Assembly: GCA_964445645.1 (NCBI GenBank)
Contig: CAYULH010000014.1
Location: 1 to 60,117, forward strand
DNA from: Aureispira sp964445645
Lineage (GTDB): Bacteria; Bacteroidota; Bacteroidia; Chitinophagales; Saprospiraceae
Direction of reading: 5' to 3'
Length of the DNA: 60,117 nucleotides
The position numbers were made by a program, and so were the translations under genes. Below, piece by piece: positions 17,292-25,292 of the stretch. The stretch's first letter is position 1, and every line of letters starts with the position of its first letter. Below the pieces are notes generated by a model. It was not told the origin of the DNA. It saw nothing but the letters and a program-made list of their open reading frames with translations, and made no database searches.

Positions 17292-17309
17292 GATAAAAAG
17301 GTCTTTTAA
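17292..17309 (+). promoter_or_regulatory. Putative Rrf2 operator, copy 3
   Basis: The same 18 bases as at 17186-17203, 106 bp further on and 19 bp before the ATG of the membrane protein. The flanks are also similar (TTTAAAC.TCTAA.AA), so the second and third copies look like a local duplication. Confidence 0.65.
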
Positions 17310-17328
17310 ACCTCTAATAATAATTATT

Positions 17329-17721
17329 ATGGCTACTACTGCAAAAAACTTGAACATTACAACAGCTCCATTGGTAAACCAAGCACCTGCTCTCAGACAA
17401 GCACCTGCTCAAGCTAATTTTTTTGAGCGTGTATGGAACAATTATTTAGAAAATGCTGAGAAGGAAGGTGGTAATCGCATACTGTGGTATGGCAAAACAT
17501 TACTTGTACTACCTTGTGCATTTATGGTGCCTTTGGTTATCGCAATGATGCACCTCACTACCGCTTTTCATTTTTATGTAGGACTTTTGATTTTATTATT
17601 GTTTGGTAATGTGGTGATTCATGTAGCACAACTGAGTGGACGTATTTTTGTTCCGTTCTACCATGCCACCATTGCAATTATGTTGACAATTCCACTAGTA
17701 ACGTATTTGTTTACTTTATAA
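17329..17721 (+). CDS. Small three-helix membrane protein, putative Rrf2 target
   Basis: 130 aa. The N-terminal ~40 residues are soluble and low-complexity (APALRQAPAQA). Then come hydrophobic helices at about residues 57-78, 83-103 and 108-128. His residues lie within or beside the helices (MMHLTTAFHFYVG, NVVIHVAQLSG, FYHATIAIML), as in quinol- or haem-binding membrane proteins, but no family is recognised. Two putative operators lie directly upstream, which suggests induction when the regulator loses its cluster. Confidence 0.75.
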   Translation: MATTAKNLNITTAPLVNQAPALRQAPAQANFFERVWNNYLENAEKEGGNRILWYGKTLLVLPCAFMVPLVIAMMHLTTAFHFYVGLLILLLFGNVVIHVAQLSGRIFVPFYHATIAIMLTIPLVTYLFTL

Positions 17722-17740
17722 AAAATAAAAATAGGAACTA

Positions 17741-17870
17741 AGCCCTATAAACCACTTTTGTGTTTGTGTTTCAGTAACTCTATAACCCTGTTTGTGTTTC
17801 AGTAACTCTATAACCCTGTTTTGTGTTTTACTAAACCTACCCCTTTTGTAATTTTTTGTTTGCTGACTCT
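17741..17870. repeat. Degenerate tandem repeats of about 28-32 bp
   Basis: TTTGTGTTTCAGTAACTCTA plus TAACCCTG (28 bp) occurs twice perfectly in tandem (17763-17790, 17791-17818). Diverged units on both sides share CTATAA..CCT and TTTGTGTTT. Non-coding, between the membrane-protein gene and a terminator-like repeat. Confidence 0.85.
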
Positions 17871-17937
17871 ATAAAAGCATACTCCCCCTACCTCTTGCTA
17901 AGTTTTGTAAGAGTGGGGGGATTTTTTTTGAGATGGT
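17869..17937 (+). terminator. Terminator-like repeat, copy A
   Basis: CTATAAAAG, then a C-rich arm (CTCCCCCTACCTCTTGC), loop, and AAGAGTGGGGGG followed by T8 and GAGATGG. A second copy, about 85% similar by eye, is at 19706-19774. The two bracket the gene at 18098-19699. 17938-18097 contains nothing else recognisable. Confidence 0.75.
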
Positions 17938-18097
17938 GGACTTAATGCTCATAGACTAAAGCTTGCTCTGTAGAAAACATCCAGCAAATGGTATTTTGGA
18001 TTTATAATAAATAATATATACGTGCGTACAAGAAGACCCAATTTGTTAACAATATTAAACAAATTTATTATTACATAAAATTCAACCCACAGTAATC

Positions 18098-19699
18098 ATG
18101 AAAAAAGTAATACTTTCATTTTTTTTATTAATCCCATTTTTCACTTATAGTCAGCTTGTAGTTTCAGTTAAAGATGGGGAAATTCAATTAGATAAAACTA
18201 AATTATCCAATGCCCCCAAAAAGATTGTTATTGAAAACACTACTTTACAAGACTTCACCTCTCTTGAAATTGAGGAGAATACAAATTTAATAGGAGAGAT
18301 TAGTACTACAACAGGAAAAATAAGCTATAAGGTTGATATACCTAACAAAAAAATACAATTCTGTATAGTAGGAGAGTCTAGCGATGACAAATGTAAAGAT
18401 GTATTTTGGTGTACAAATACATATTCAATAGAAAAATGTGAACAGGACAATCAACTAAAAGATTTCACCCAATTACCATTTCCTGTATTTAGCTACAGTA
18501 ATACAGATGACCTTCCAAACCTTAAAGATAGGAACAAAAGACGTTACCTAATCATTGATGCCACTCCCAACCCATTCCAAAAAAGAAACAACACGCTTTA
18601 CAGACAACTCAAAAAGGACGGTACAAATCTCAAAGAAGCTTCTTCTATCCCTGTAGCCTCTAGTTTAGCTATACTTATCAAGAATTATCGTTTCCATAAC
18701 CTAAAAAAGATACAAGTAGACATTAATGAAGAGGATTATAGCTATGCCGTAGATATACAGGACTTGCGTCAGCAAGCTTTTGCGGATACGAGCAAAAAGG
18801 ATGCAAAAAAAACTGATGGACGTACATCAGGTAATCGAGAGACGCAGGAAGAACAAAAAGCAAGAGAAACCAAACGTATTACAACTTATTTGGATTCTGT
18901 TTATAAGTACTTAAATGAAAATAATTACTTGAATTTGAATGACCTGAAGCAATTAGAGTATTATAAGAAAGACCTACAAACAGTAATGGATCGTATGAAT
19001 AAAAAGGGCGTTGTATTTACTGCAGAGGATATGACCATAATCAGCAAAATCCTGAATTGGTATCCCGAATATGTCGCGCTCACACCAATATCCATTGAAG
19101 CCCCCGATGCAGATGAAGTATCTATCCAAGTACGTTTGCAATGGAATGGAAATACAGACGACACAGAATATAAGGTAGGCACATTTAGAACTACAGGAGG
19201 ACTGGGCATTGGTGTTAATAATATGCTGGTTATTACTGGACTCAAAAACAATACTGTTTTTACCGACTCAGCCGATTTTGAAAGGACGGTAGTAGATGCT
19301 TCGGGGGTTAGTAGCTTAGATACGGTAACAGGTCTAGTCGCAAAAATGCCCAGCCAAAACCAACTCTCGCTAGGGATAGGTGCCACCGCCGAAATATCAT
19401 TTAGAACAGGAAGCATTATTCGACCAACCATTGTCACTGGCTTTTTTGTGCCTTTTGGTCAGGATCTTACGCCCTTTTTCACCTTAGGAGCAGGACTTAG
19501 TCTTGGCACAAAACGAGTAAAATTGAGTTGCTCTAGTGGGCTTGCTTTTGGCAGTGTGAATGTTATTTCTGAACAATATCAGGGCAAAGATTTAACCAAG
19601 TTTGATAATTTACTGAATGAGCAACTAGTCGAAAAAGCGTGGAAATGTAATTGGCAAGTTTCTATTGGAGTGAGTTATAATTTGGCCAATACAAAATAG
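18098..19699 (+). CDS. Secreted protein of unknown function
   Basis: 533 aa with a clear signal peptide (MKKVILSFFLLIPFFTYSQ). The middle carries a Lys/Glu-rich helical stretch (KDAKKTDGRTSGNRETQEEQ, residues ~230-260). The C-terminal ~200 residues look like beta-strands with outer-membrane character (ITGLKNNTVFTDSADF, LSLGIGATAEISFRTGSI, FTLGAGLSLGTKRV) and end SIGVSYNLANTK. Perhaps a periplasmic domain followed by a small barrel. Not recognised. It lies between two copies of a terminator-like repeat, so it may have been inserted or duplicated as a unit. Confidence 0.75.
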   Translation: MKKVILSFFLLIPFFTYSQLVVSVKDGEIQLDKTKLSNAPKKIVIENTTLQDFTSLEIEENTNLIGEISTTTGKISYKVDIPNKKIQFCIVGESSDDKCKDVFWCTNTYSIEKCEQDNQLKDFTQLPFPVFSYSNTDDLPNLKDRNKRRYLIIDATPNPFQKRNNTLYRQLKKDGTNLKEASSIPVASSLAILIKNYRFHNLKKIQVDINEEDYSYAVDIQDLRQQAFADTSKKDAKKTDGRTSGNRETQEEQKARETKRITTYLDSVYKYLNENNYLNLNDLKQLEYYKKDLQTVMDRMNKKGVVFTAEDMTIISKILNWYPEYVALTPISIEAPDADEVSIQVRLQWNGNTDDTEYKVGTFRTTGGLGIGVNNMLVITGLKNNTVFTDSADFERTVVDASGVSSLDTVTGLVAKMPSQNQLSLGIGATAEISFRTGSIIRPTIVTGFFVPFGQDLTPFFTLGAGLSLGTKRVKLSCSSGLAFGSVNVISEQYQGKDLTKFDNLLNEQLVEKAWKCNWQVSIGVSYNLANTK

Positions 19700-19705
19700 C
19701 TAACG

Positions 19706-19774
19706 CTATAAAAGTACTCCCCCCGCCCTTGCCTGTTGCTAGGTTTTGCAAGGGGGGGGATTTTTTTTGAGATG
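19706..19774 (+). terminator. Terminator-like repeat, copy B
   Basis: CTATAAAAGTACTCCCCCC ... TTGCTAGGTTTTGCAAG, a run of G, T8, GAGATGA. Same design as copy A with a 4-bp longer arm. It sits 6 bp after the stop of the secreted protein and faces the arginine decarboxylase end. Confidence 0.78.
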
Positions 19775-19786
19775 ATAGCCCTCGTG

Positions 19787-21205
19787 CTAAGGTCTACCAC
19801 CATAGCCCAAAATCCTAAACATATCCTCTACAGATTGCTCTGCTCTGTAAAGCGTATCAACCAGCTTGCCTTCTGCATCCTTGGTAATTATAATATGCTT
19901 GGGCGAGGGAATGAGGCAGTGCTTAATTCCACCATAACCACTAATAGCATCTTGATAAGCCCCCGTATGAAAAAAGCCTAAATACAGTGGTTCTTGGTCG
20001 TGCTGGCTATAACTTGGCAGTAGAATTTCTTGGTTAAAGTCCTCTGAATTGTAATAATCGGCATGGTCGCAACTAATTCCTCCAATATGAACACGCTGAT
20101 AGGGTTGTTGCCATTTGTTGATGGGAAGTAGGATAAATTTCTCGTGGATAGACCAAGCATCTGGAATGGTGTTCATCAAGCTATTATTGATGATGTACCA
20201 ATGCTCCACATCATTTTGCCGCTTTTGTTCCAATACCTCAAAAATAATAGCCCCAGCCTCTCCTACCGTGTATTTGCCAAATTCTGTAAATAAGTCGGGC
20301 ATTGGAATATTTTCCTTGGTGCAAACCTCCTGTATTCTCCGCACCATTTCATCCACCATATAAGCATAATCATACTCAAAACCCAAGTGATTCTGAATAG
20401 GAAATCCCCCCCCAATATTAAAGGCATTAAGGTTGGGGCTTTGCTTTTTGAGCTGTACATACAACTCTACTGCTCGCTGAAATTCTTGCCAATAGTACAG
20501 GGAATCCTTGATGCCTGAATCAATAAAAAAATGCAACATCTTGAGTTGCACCTTAGGATTGTGCTTAATTTGTTGCTCAAAAAATGGCCATATATCTTTG
20601 GCTGGAATGCCCAAGCGAGAGGTAAAATAACTGGACTGTGCATCTTGATTGGCCGCCATTCTCAAGCCAATCTTAATAGGGCTTGAATCAGAATCTACTG
20701 CTTCTGCTAGACGTTGCAGCTCGTGGGGGCTATCTAGTATAATGATAGAATTATAATAGCCTTGTTGCCGTAGATGATTGATTTTTTGGAGGTATGCGGT
20801 GGTTTTATAACCATTGTGCAGTAGAATAATGTTCTTATTGATGTGTCCCTTGGCGTAAAGTTGTTGGATCAAATCAATATCAAAAGCCGAAGAAGTTTCT
20901 AAATGTATGGCTTGTTGTAGGGCTTCTTCTATAACGTGGTAAAAGTGGTTGCACTTGGTGCAGTAGCAAAAATAATATCGACCAGCATAAGCATACTTTT
21001 CCAATGCTTGTGCAAACAACTGTTGCATTTTCTGAATTTGTTGGCTAATCTTGGGCAAATAAGTTAGCTTAAAGGGAGTGCCATACTTTTGAATGAGTTG
21101 TTTTATATCAATACCATTAAAGGTTAAATGTGCCTCCTTTAAATCAAACCCTGCTTGAGGAAAATCATAGGTTTGCTGAATTAGATCAATGTACGTGTTT
21201 CTCAT
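19787..21205 (-). CDS. speA: Arginine decarboxylase (PLP fold-type III, Bacteroidota form)
   Basis: Converts arginine to agmatine, the first step towards polyamines. PLP lysine in YFCYCTKCNHFYH, glycine loop FNIGGGFPI, catalytic Cys in GGISCDHADYYNSE, Tyr in FFHTGAYQDAISGYGG. I choose the ATG at 21205 (MRNTYIDLIQQTYDFPQ), because this group starts with that sequence; an ATG at 21226 is in frame. 472 aa. Last of six co-directional genes, 72 bp after the lipoprotein gene, so read-through from the ATP-grasp operon is possible but not certain. Confidence 0.9.
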   Translation of the reverse strand: MRNTYIDLIQQTYDFPQAGFDLKEAHLTFNGIDIKQLIQKYGTPFKLTYLPKISQQIQKMQQLFAQALEKYAYAGRYYFCYCTKCNHFYHVIEEALQQAIHLETSSAFDIDLIQQLYAKGHINKNIILLHNGYKTTAYLQKINHLRQQGYYNSIIILDSPHELQRLAEAVDSDSSPIKIGLRMAANQDAQSSYFTSRLGIPAKDIWPFFEQQIKHNPKVQLKMLHFFIDSGIKDSLYYWQEFQRAVELYVQLKKQSPNLNAFNIGGGFPIQNHLGFEYDYAYMVDEMVRRIQEVCTKENIPMPDLFTEFGKYTVGEAGAIIFEVLEQKRQNDVEHWYIINNSLMNTIPDAWSIHEKFILLPINKWQQPYQRVHIGGISCDHADYYNSEDFNQEILLPSYSQHDQEPLYLGFFHTGAYQDAISGYGGIKHCLIPSPKHIIITKDAEGKLVDTLYRAEQSVEDMFRILGYGGRP

Positions 21206-21277
21206 ACGGCTACTATAACTAGTCATTGAAGACGTAGCGTACAATTGTGTTCTACGTCTTCAACTTAGGTCTAGCAT

Positions 21278-21823
21278 CTATTTTGGTGATGGTTGTAACT
21301 CTTCTTCTACAATTTCGGTTTCATAAAAAGAAAAACGCTTAAACGGTGTATACTGGGAAGCAGGCTCTGGGGCTTCTACCTCTGGGTCGGGTTCTCCTAT
21401 AAACCCTTTGTATACGGTAACTTCGTGATTATCAACCAATACATAGTAATAATGGCCGCCACCTGCCCAATAACATTCAATCGCTAATGCCGCTTCTGTA
21501 GGTATACCAAAGGAGGCATAATAACTTTTGTCCACTTCTACCCCTCGTACATCATTAGTCAGCAAGACCGTATCTTCGCCTACCGATAAGAGTAGATCTG
21601 CTTTTGGCATCCCCATTTCATCTTCTTGTTCATTTTGTAAATGAAAACGAATAGTAGCATTGCTCAAATCAAGGGGTACGGTTGCAGGCTCAGTAGGCAC
21701 TTCTGTTGTTGCACTATCTGGTTCTTCTACAGAATCTTGATTATCAACAGTGGGTGTGTCCTCACAAGCATTCAAAGTCATTAACAATAAAAAATAAAAG
21801 GCAATTTGCTGGATAATTCTCAT
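21278..21823 (-). CDS. Lipoprotein of unknown function
   Basis: 181 aa; lipobox LMTLNAC with Cys at ~20. An acidic Pro/Thr/Glu-rich linker follows (residues 21-50), then a compact domain (ATIRFHLQNEQEDEMG, YASFGIPTEAALAIECYWAG, YVLVDNHEVTVYKGFI). Exported and membrane-anchored. Not recognised. Starts 21 bp after the AstE-like gene, so it is probably in the same transcript. Confidence 0.72.
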   Translation of the reverse strand: MRIIQQIAFYFLLLMTLNACEDTPTVDNQDSVEEPDSATTEVPTEPATVPLDLSNATIRFHLQNEQEDEMGMPKADLLLSVGEDTVLLTNDVRGVEVDKSYYASFGIPTEAALAIECYWAGGGHYYYVLVDNHEVTVYKGFIGEPDPEVEAPEPASQYTPFKRFSFYETEIVEEELQPSPK

Positions 21824-21844
21824 AATGTATGATTAATTTAAAAA

Positions 21845-22804
21845 TTAGCGTTTAATTCCCAAATGCAAAATACGCCCGCCTGTTTGATTGACTGGGCTGA
21901 CGCTTTTTCCGACTACAATGCCCGCCTCTGGAGCATGGTACTGTTTGACCAAATTACCAAAAATATCCCGTATAGAGGCCAATAAAGCACCCTCTTCTAC
22001 CTCCTCCATCAAATCTACATGCAAGGTGAGCAAGCCGCCTACATCCGTATAAATCCAATAGGAACGCTGACAAATAACGGTGGGGCGAACAGGTGGTTCT
22101 ACCGTATCTTGTGTCATTTCCAAATAAGAAAGCACATTGTGTACGCCAATGACTCCCGACTTGATTAGTTTTTTCTGAAAGGTATTGGGGTTGCCTACCT
22201 CTAGGGTAATGGCAGGAATATCAATAGCATCTGCCGCCCCTCTTAAGGTCCCGTCCGAAGGGGGATTGTGTACGATGATTTGTGCGTTTTGCAACAACGC
22301 CAATTTGCGGGTTATAGGATGTTTCATATCCGCCCTAACATAATAGCTATTGATGCGCCCTGTACTTGCCGTATGCAAATCTAAGAGATAATCCATGTGC
22401 CGTACAAATTTCTCAAAAAAGCGATAGGCATATACTTCGCTTACATTGCCATCTTCCTTACCCGGCATAATGTGGTTGAGGTCTACCCCATCATTAAAAC
22501 GGCGTTTTCGACGAATGTAGGACGGGATATTTACGACAGGAATGGCTACAATAATTCCCTTGAGTTCCTTGGGGTCAATTTCATTGAATAAACGTTGAAT
22601 GACAGAAATGCCATTCAATTCATTGCCATGGACGGCTGCTGTTACCCCCAATATAGGGAAGTCCTCCTTGCCTCTTGCCACCATTACAGGCACTCGGATA
22701 GCAGCCCCCAAACCATCGGTTATCAAATCAATCCAATAATGACGAATAGATTCTGGTGGTGTATCTTTTATATTAAAGCTGCTGCTAATTATTGGTTCTT
22801 GCAT
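21845..22804 (-). CDS. AstE/AspA-family zinc deacylase (M14-like)
   Basis: 319 aa member of the succinylglutamate desuccinylase/aspartoacylase family, which cleaves amide bonds between an acyl group and an amino acid. Zinc ligands H and E lie in AVHGNELNGI (about residues 57-63) and the third His in LLDLHTASTG. Substrate-side residues: GVDLNHIMPGKEDGN. The C-terminal beta domain is intact (GGLLTLHVDLMEEVEEGALL). It overlaps the end of the GshB-like gene by 20 bp. Beside two ATP-grasp ligases it could hydrolyse or recycle the compound they make. True substrate unknown. Confidence 0.88.
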   Translation of the reverse strand: MQEPIISSSFNIKDTPPESIRHYWIDLITDGLGAAIRVPVMVARGKEDFPILGVTAAVHGNELNGISVIQRLFNEIDPKELKGIIVAIPVVNIPSYIRRKRRFNDGVDLNHIMPGKEDGNVSEVYAYRFFEKFVRHMDYLLDLHTASTGRINSYYVRADMKHPITRKLALLQNAQIIVHNPPSDGTLRGAADAIDIPAITLEVGNPNTFQKKLIKSGVIGVHNVLSYLEMTQDTVEPPVRPTVICQRSYWIYTDVGGLLTLHVDLMEEVEEGALLASIRDIFGNLVKQYHAPEAGIVVGKSVSPVNQTGGRILHLGIKR

Positions 22805-23807
22805 TGTTTTTTGTGTTTAAATAGTCCATAATGCCATCAATGGCAAATTGTACAACAGGTTGGCCTGTTTGTTCACCTGCCTGCGGAAATCCCCCTATAC
22901 TCAAGGTATTAATTTCAGATAATACCCGCTTGCCTGCATCATTGGTTAGGGTATCCATCCCAAACATAACGACTCCTGCTGCTCTCAAGCTCGGCATCAA
23001 ACGCGCTACCATGGCTTCTTCTTCGGGGCTAACGGTTGTTGTGACCGACTGGCCGCCTTGTGCTATATTGCACAACCAAGAATCAGGTGGTGGCAGACGC
23101 AAAGAAGCCCCCAATATTCTACCATTGACCACCAAAACCCGTTTGTCGCCTTCACTCACTTTCTTCAAAAACTTCATGGCCAAGTAGCCATCTGTTGTTA
23201 GTTCTTCATGAATGCCTTGCAGATAGCTTTCTAGGCTTTTTTCTTGGGTGCCGCCCGACATTACTTGGCCGTTTTCTATGCGTACAATGCCCTTGCCGCC
23301 ATACTCTCGTAGGGGTTTGAGTACAATGGGAAATTGTGCAGCAAATGCCTGTACCTCTTTGGCACTGTGGCAAAGGCGCATGGGCGGACAAAGCTCTGGA
23401 AACTGCATCAAGAAAGCCTTGGTGCTTGTTTTTATAATTCCTTTGGGATTGTTTACAAAGGTGGCTTGTGGCGCAATTTCTACTAGATAATTCAAAAATT
23501 GATCGGTAATAGGACGGGGCAAACGCATAAAGATAAAATCAACCGTGCGTAGATCAACAGGCTTGGTATCTGTCAAAAACTGCTGCCCACTCGGGTCAAA
23601 ATCAAAACTTGCATCTACGGTTATGGCTTGTACCATCGTGCCTTGCTGCTGCTCAAAAAAAGCCTTGTTTTGTGGATTGGCTCGGCTGGCTACTTGTATT
23701 TGTGTACACTGTGGGTGCTGTACCATGGTACGCACCAAAGCATACAGCGAATTTTGGCCACTGTGCCCTTGGTGGTCGGTTAGCACCAAGCAATTATACT
23801 TTTTCAT
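22785..23807 (-). CDS. GshB/RimK-like ATP-grasp ligase
   Basis: 340 aa from ATG 23807 (MKKYNCLVL); longer in-frame starts exist but overlap the upstream gene more deeply. The ATP-grasp core resembles glutathione synthetase: PIVLKPLREYGGKGIVRI (Lys plus glycine-rich loop), SEGDKRVLVVNGRILGASLR and FGMDTL with the metal-binding end LSEINTLSIGGF. Such enzymes join a carboxylate to an amine via an acyl phosphate. Not a proven glutathione synthetase: no gshA is nearby, and the partner is a second ATP-grasp protein. It overlaps both neighbours (14 and 20 bp), so translation is coupled. Confidence 0.85.
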   Translation of the reverse strand: MKKYNCLVLTDHQGHSGQNSLYALVRTMVQHPQCTQIQVASRANPQNKAFFEQQQGTMVQAITVDASFDFDPSGQQFLTDTKPVDLRTVDFIFMRLPRPITDQFLNYLVEIAPQATFVNNPKGIIKTSTKAFLMQFPELCPPMRLCHSAKEVQAFAAQFPIVLKPLREYGGKGIVRIENGQVMSGGTQEKSLESYLQGIHEELTTDGYLAMKFLKKVSEGDKRVLVVNGRILGASLRLPPPDSWLCNIAQGGQSVTTTVSPEEEAMVARLMPSLRAAGVVMFGMDTLTNDAGKRVLSEINTLSIGGFPQAGEQTGQPVVQFAIDGIMDYLNTKNNARTNN

Positions 23808-25245
23808 GCTTATAAATTTCATTGAGTAAGGTGGGATCATCGTTCAAGGACTTGAACAAACGCATTCTAAAACGTCCCTTGCTATTATAAAGACGCTTGC
23901 ACATTTTGTCAATAGCTATTGTAGACAACACTGTTTGAATAAAACCCTCAATCAAATCATCCAAGCCCAAGCCCAATTTGTTAAAATCCCTTCTATCCAT
24001 CAGCATCAAACGATTGGTATCGCTCGACCACTCATTATCCCCTTCTTTGATAGACAAGTTTGTACCCAGCATATCCCAAGAGCTGCTTCCATCGGTCAAA
24101 TAATCGGCCAAGGGTTTGGCAGCTCTACGCGAATACACACACAAGGGTTTAATGCCCTGCGCTGTACTGCTCACCATCATACGAACATCGGTAACAAAGG
24201 TTTCTCCTTTTTGGTTCGGAATGGTGCCTACGTGATAAAATTTTCCCTCGGTACTGACAGAACTCCAATTATAATTCCCAATCAAACTCTGCACAATAAA
24301 ACGGCTATATTCAAATTCGATTTCCATAAAGTCCTCCAATTCCTGCTCATTCGTAATCGTAAAAACCCCTTGCCCTGCATTGCTATACGGAATCTTAATC
24401 ACCGCCTGTCCACCCATTTTGGCTACCCACAATGGAATTTCGGTCTTGGCAACATCCCAGATGGTTTCTGGAATATTGATTTTGAGGCCCGAGCCGTCTA
24501 ACTCCGCATTGTACAAATCATACGCCTTGGCAGCCACCATTTTGTTGCGACCACCTGCCAAGCAAGCCACAATAGGATTGAGCACTTTGGTTTTGGAATG
24601 CAGTGAAATACGTGTCCAAGGACGTTGGGTAACATAGCGAAATACCGCCCTCAAAGGCTGCCATGCTCCATCCTCTGCAAGGCGACAATACAATTGGTCA
24701 TTTTCTATCTTAATATGTTTGTTATCTTGGTTGTGATAATAAGGAATCAACAAACAATCCTCGCCCATCACATCAGCAATAACATGAGCATAACCCGACG
24801 CTTCCATGTGATTTTTGTCGTACAACACGCCCAATTTGCCAGATACCTTTCGCCCTCTTTTTAGATAAGGCTTAAATGTTCGTTCTATCAACAAACGATA
24901 CGAGCCATCCTCTTGATTATCATCCAACAAAGGCATTGATTTTTGTCCCGAAGGGCTAGAGTTATTTTCAATCACGACCATTCGGCGAAAGCCCTCTGAA
25001 GAAGTGGCGTTGATTAAATCTGTGCCACACCACAAAAAATGGCTACACTGATAATCCAATATTTTTTTTAGGGTATCGGGGTTTACTTTGGGATTTAAGT
25101 GACAATAACGATTGACCATACGATCCTTGCTCAAATTGAGAAAAAAATTGACCATAGGGTGAATAGTGGCATTTAGTGCCTTGGGATACCAGTGATTTGC
25201 TCCTTCAAAAGTTCCCGGTTGAATAGTTTTAATAGTGGTGTACAT
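23794..25245 (-). CDS. ATP-grasp-like protein, possible amide ligase
   Basis: 483 aa, cytosolic. Possible ATP-grasp elements: AVIKIPYSNAGQGVFTI (Lys and Gly loop, ~residues 284-300), EFEYSRFIVQSLIGNYNW, and ETFVTDVRMMV as a metal-binding strand. The N-terminal ~130 residues are distinct (DYQCSHFLWCGTDLINAT, VVIENNSSPSGQKSMPLL). I do not know a characterised homologue. It is first of three overlapping genes after the MscS gene (47 bp gap). Together with the GshB-like enzyme it suggests a two-step ligation of small molecules. Confidence 0.7.
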   Translation of the reverse strand: MYTTIKTIQPGTFEGANHWYPKALNATIHPMVNFFLNLSKDRMVNRYCHLNPKVNPDTLKKILDYQCSHFLWCGTDLINATSSEGFRRMVVIENNSSPSGQKSMPLLDDNQEDGSYRLLIERTFKPYLKRGRKVSGKLGVLYDKNHMEASGYAHVIADVMGEDCLLIPYYHNQDNKHIKIENDQLYCRLAEDGAWQPLRAVFRYVTQRPWTRISLHSKTKVLNPIVACLAGGRNKMVAAKAYDLYNAELDGSGLKINIPETIWDVAKTEIPLWVAKMGGQAVIKIPYSNAGQGVFTITNEQELEDFMEIEFEYSRFIVQSLIGNYNWSSVSTEGKFYHVGTIPNQKGETFVTDVRMMVSSTAQGIKPLCVYSRRAAKPLADYLTDGSSSWDMLGTNLSIKEGDNEWSSDTNRLMLMDRRDFNKLGLGLDDLIEGFIQTVLSTIAIDKMCKRLYNSKGRFRMRLFKSLNDDPTLLNEIYKHEKV

Positions 25246-25292
25246 AGTATATTTTAAATAATAATATTATAAACTTCTGGACAATGAATATT

